Positions 62,645 to 64,000 of a DNA stretch of 64,000 nucleotides are shown here, one piece after another. Origin of the DNA: Bradyrhizobium retamae (GTDB taxonomy: Bacteria > Pseudomonadota > Alphaproteobacteria > Rhizobiales > Xanthobacteraceae); the NCBI RefSeq assembly GCF_001440415.1, contig NZ_LLYA01000112.1, positions 1 to 64,000 of the forward strand. Direction: 5' to 3'. A program made the position numbers and the translations under genes. Position 1 is the first letter of the stretch; the number at the start of each line of letters is the position of its first letter. The notes below the pieces were generated by a model. The model saw only the letters and a program-made list of their open reading frames with translations. It had not been told where the DNA came from and did no database searches.

Positions 62645-63712
62645 ATGCGCATCGCGCAGGTCGCCCCGCTGACGGAGGCTGTTCCCCCCAAACTGTACGG
62701 CGGCACCGAGCGGGTGGTGCACTGGCTGACTGAAGAACTGGTAGCGTTAGGGCACGAAGTCACTCTGTTCGCCAGCGGGGATTCCCACACCTCGGCGAAA
62801 CTCGATGCGACATGGCCGAAGGCGTTGCGCCTCGACGGCTCGGTGCGCGACCCCAACGCGCTGCACATGGTGATGCTGGAGCGCGTGCGGCAGAAATGCG
62901 ACGATGAAGAGTTCGATTTTCTGCACTTTCATCTCGACTACTATCCGTTCTCCCTGTTCTACCGACAGCCGACGCCGTTCCTGACCACGCTGCACGGCAG
63001 GCTCGACCTGCCGGAGCATCAGCCGGTATTCAATACCTTTTCCAAGGTGCCGGTGATCTCGATTTCCAACGCGCAGCGTCGGCCGGTGCCGCAGGCCAAT
63101 TGGCTGCGCACCGTTCACCACGGGTTGCCGGAGAATCTGCTGACGCCGCAGCCGATGCAGCCGTCCTATTTGGCGGTGCTCGGGCGGATCGCGCCGGAAA
63201 AGGGCGTGGATCGCGCCATCAGCATCGCCACCCGATGCGGCATCCCGCTGAAAATCGCAGCCAAGGTCGATCGCGCCGACCAGGACTACTACGACGAGCT
63301 GATTTCCCCACTGATCAAGGCCAATCCGCTGGTCGAATACATCGGTGAGATTAGCGACCGCGAAAAGCCCGACTTCCTCAGCGGCGCTATCGGGCTGCTG
63401 GTGCCGATCGACTGGCCGGAGCCCTTCGGCCTCGTCATGATCGAGGCGATGGCCTGCGGCACACCGGTGGTCGCCTACAACCGTGGCTCGGTGGCGGAGA
63501 TCATCGACCCCGGTCTCACAGGCTTCGTGGTGGAAGACGAAACCAGCGCAGTGGCCGTGGTCGATCGACTATCCACGCTGGATCGCGCCGCCATCCGCCG
63601 GCAGTTCGAAGCCCGTTTCACGGCGCGCCGCATGGCGCTCGACTATCTAGCTGCGTATCGCGGCCTGATGGAGGAAGAGCCGCGCATCAAGCTCGTGAGC
63701 AGCGCAGAGTAG
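62645..63712 (+). CDS. GT4-family glycosyltransferase
   Basis: 355 residues. MRIAQVAPLTEAVPPKLYGGTERVVHWLTEELVALGHEVTLF is the GT-B N-terminal start with the GGTERV loop, and the C-terminal half has VLGRIAPEKGVDRAISIA and the EPFGLVMIEAMACGTPVVAYNRGSVAEII signature with its EX7E pair. The ATG at 62645 has AGGAG 8 bases upstream, so the longer frame from 62543 is not used. Divergent from the ABC exporter across ~300 bp. Donor and acceptor unknown. Confidence 0.92.
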   Translation: MRIAQVAPLTEAVPPKLYGGTERVVHWLTEELVALGHEVTLFASGDSHTSAKLDATWPKALRLDGSVRDPNALHMVMLERVRQKCDDEEFDFLHFHLDYYPFSLFYRQPTPFLTTLHGRLDLPEHQPVFNTFSKVPVISISNAQRRPVPQANWLRTVHHGLPENLLTPQPMQPSYLAVLGRIAPEKGVDRAISIATRCGIPLKIAAKVDRADQDYYDELISPLIKANPLVEYIGEISDREKPDFLSGAIGLLVPIDWPEPFGLVMIEAMACGTPVVAYNRGSVAEIIDPGLTGFVVEDETSAVAVVDRLSTLDRAAIRRQFEARFTARRMALDYLAAYRGLMEEEPRIKLVSSAE

Positions 63713-63750
63713 CGGCGCGATAACACCTCCCTTATCGTCGCAAGACGACC

Positions 63751-63906
63751 GTAGGGTAGGCAAAGCCCAACGGGTCGCGCGAATGCGCGCCCAGCGACGA
63801 GCGCAAGGGCGCTCGCGGAGTGATGACAGGCTCCGCGTGCCCACCATCGAGCAACAATCCGGACGGATGGTGGGCACGGCGCTGAGGCGCCTTTGCCCAC
63901 CCTTAC
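63751..63906. repeat. Intergenic palindromic repeat, copy 2 (TGGGCAAAGGCG family)
   Basis: GTAGGGTAGGCAAAGCCCAACGGGTCGCGCG ... GGTGGGCACGGCGCTGAGGCGCCTTTGCCCACCCTTAC. The right arm is the inverse of the left part of 5436-5523. Longer than copy 1 because of an inner GCGCGCCCAGCGACGAGCGCAAGGGCGCTCGCGG insertion-like segment. Lies between two convergent genes. Confidence 0.7.
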
Positions 63907-63927
63907 ATCCACAAGATCACGATCGCG

Positions 63928-64000
63928 TCAGGAGACCATCGTCCGTTTCGGTTCGACGATCTCGAACATCCGTGGGAATTCGTCCATCAGCATCATCAAC
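63928..64000 (-). CDS. C-terminal end of an unidentified protein, cut by window end
   Basis: Minus-strand frame ending at 63928-63930 (TGA) with the last 23 residues LMMLMDEFPRMFEIVEPKRTMVS. No domain can be named from this tail. Its codon use and position after the intergenic repeat suggest a real gene. Confidence 0.5.
   Translation of the reverse strand, partial: LMMLMDEFPRMFEIVEPKRTMVS

Noticed and set aside
1..64000. CRISPR arrays, tRNA or rRNA genes, prophage
   Set aside because: No regular direct repeats with spacers, no cloverleaf or rRNA-like sequence and no phage structural genes were noticed.

Overview
The window is high-GC alphaproteobacterial chromosome, most likely Bradyrhizobium or a close relative. 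This is inferred from codon usage, the family mix (urt/fmd amide-urea operon, TRAP and Dpp transporters, family III CoA-transferase, HWE kinase, NuoB) and several palindromic intergenic repeats resembling those common in that group. I see no rRNA, tRNA, CRISPR array or phage region.

Layout. 1-321: 3' end of a transposase. 0.5-4.3 kb: DUF4173-like membrane protein with an OmpR-type regulator and HAMP histidine kinase. 4.3-5.4 kb: decayed thiolase tail and an aldo/keto reductase. 5.5-17.8 kb: a nitrogen-scavenging block. A long minus-strand operon urtABCDE-fmdA-fmdB-amiE (high-affinity urea/short-chain amide ABC importer plus formamidase and aliphatic amidase) is divergent from a 1123-residue NCS1-permease/histidine-kinase/receiver fusion and a LuxR-type response regulator. 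17.9-24.9 kb: minus-strand nitrate assimilation operon nrtA-nrtB-nrtC-(FAD reductase)-nasA, preceded by a sigma-54-type promoter. 25.3-32.1 kb: intradiol dioxygenase, serine hydrolase, HWE kinase and a TRAP transporter (dctPQM). 32.1-33.9 kb: gene-poor stretch around one XRE regulator. 33.9-43.9 kb: atypical crotonase, beta-decarboxylating dehydrogenase, Zn alcohol dehydrogenase, Dpp-type peptide/small-molecule ABC transporter and CoA-transferase. 44-48.7 kb: glycogen-synthase-like protein, patatin phospholipase, 3-hydroxybutyrate dehydrogenase-like SDR and a LysR regulator. 48.8-57.7 kb: small, stress-like and redox genes, including an orphan NuoB, a frameshifted basic protein, peroxiredoxin-like, DUF302, flavoprotein disulfide reductase, cupin and two MFS proteins. 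57.8-63.7 kb: PRC-barrel protein, GH debranching-type enzyme, ABC exporter and glycosyltransferase. The window ends in the tail of an unidentified minus-strand gene.

How it fits together. The left half looks like a nitrogen-limitation island. Sigma-54-like promoters stand before both the sensor-fusion gene (13443-13458) and nrtA (25090-25105), which suggests NtrC-type control. The permease-kinase fusion may sense an amide/urea-type ligand and act through the LuxR regulator on the urt/fmd/amiE operon. Three of the four solute-binding-protein/permease junctions (urtA-urtB, nrtA-nrtB, dctP-dctQ) carry perfect intercistronic hairpins, as expected for over-expression of the binding protein. The most novel candidate is the fused transporter-kinase with its cysteine-rich linker. 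Secondary points are the orphan NuoB, the crotonase lacking both catalytic glutamates, and the placement of a BFD-like iron-sulfur domain on NasA rather than on its FAD partner.
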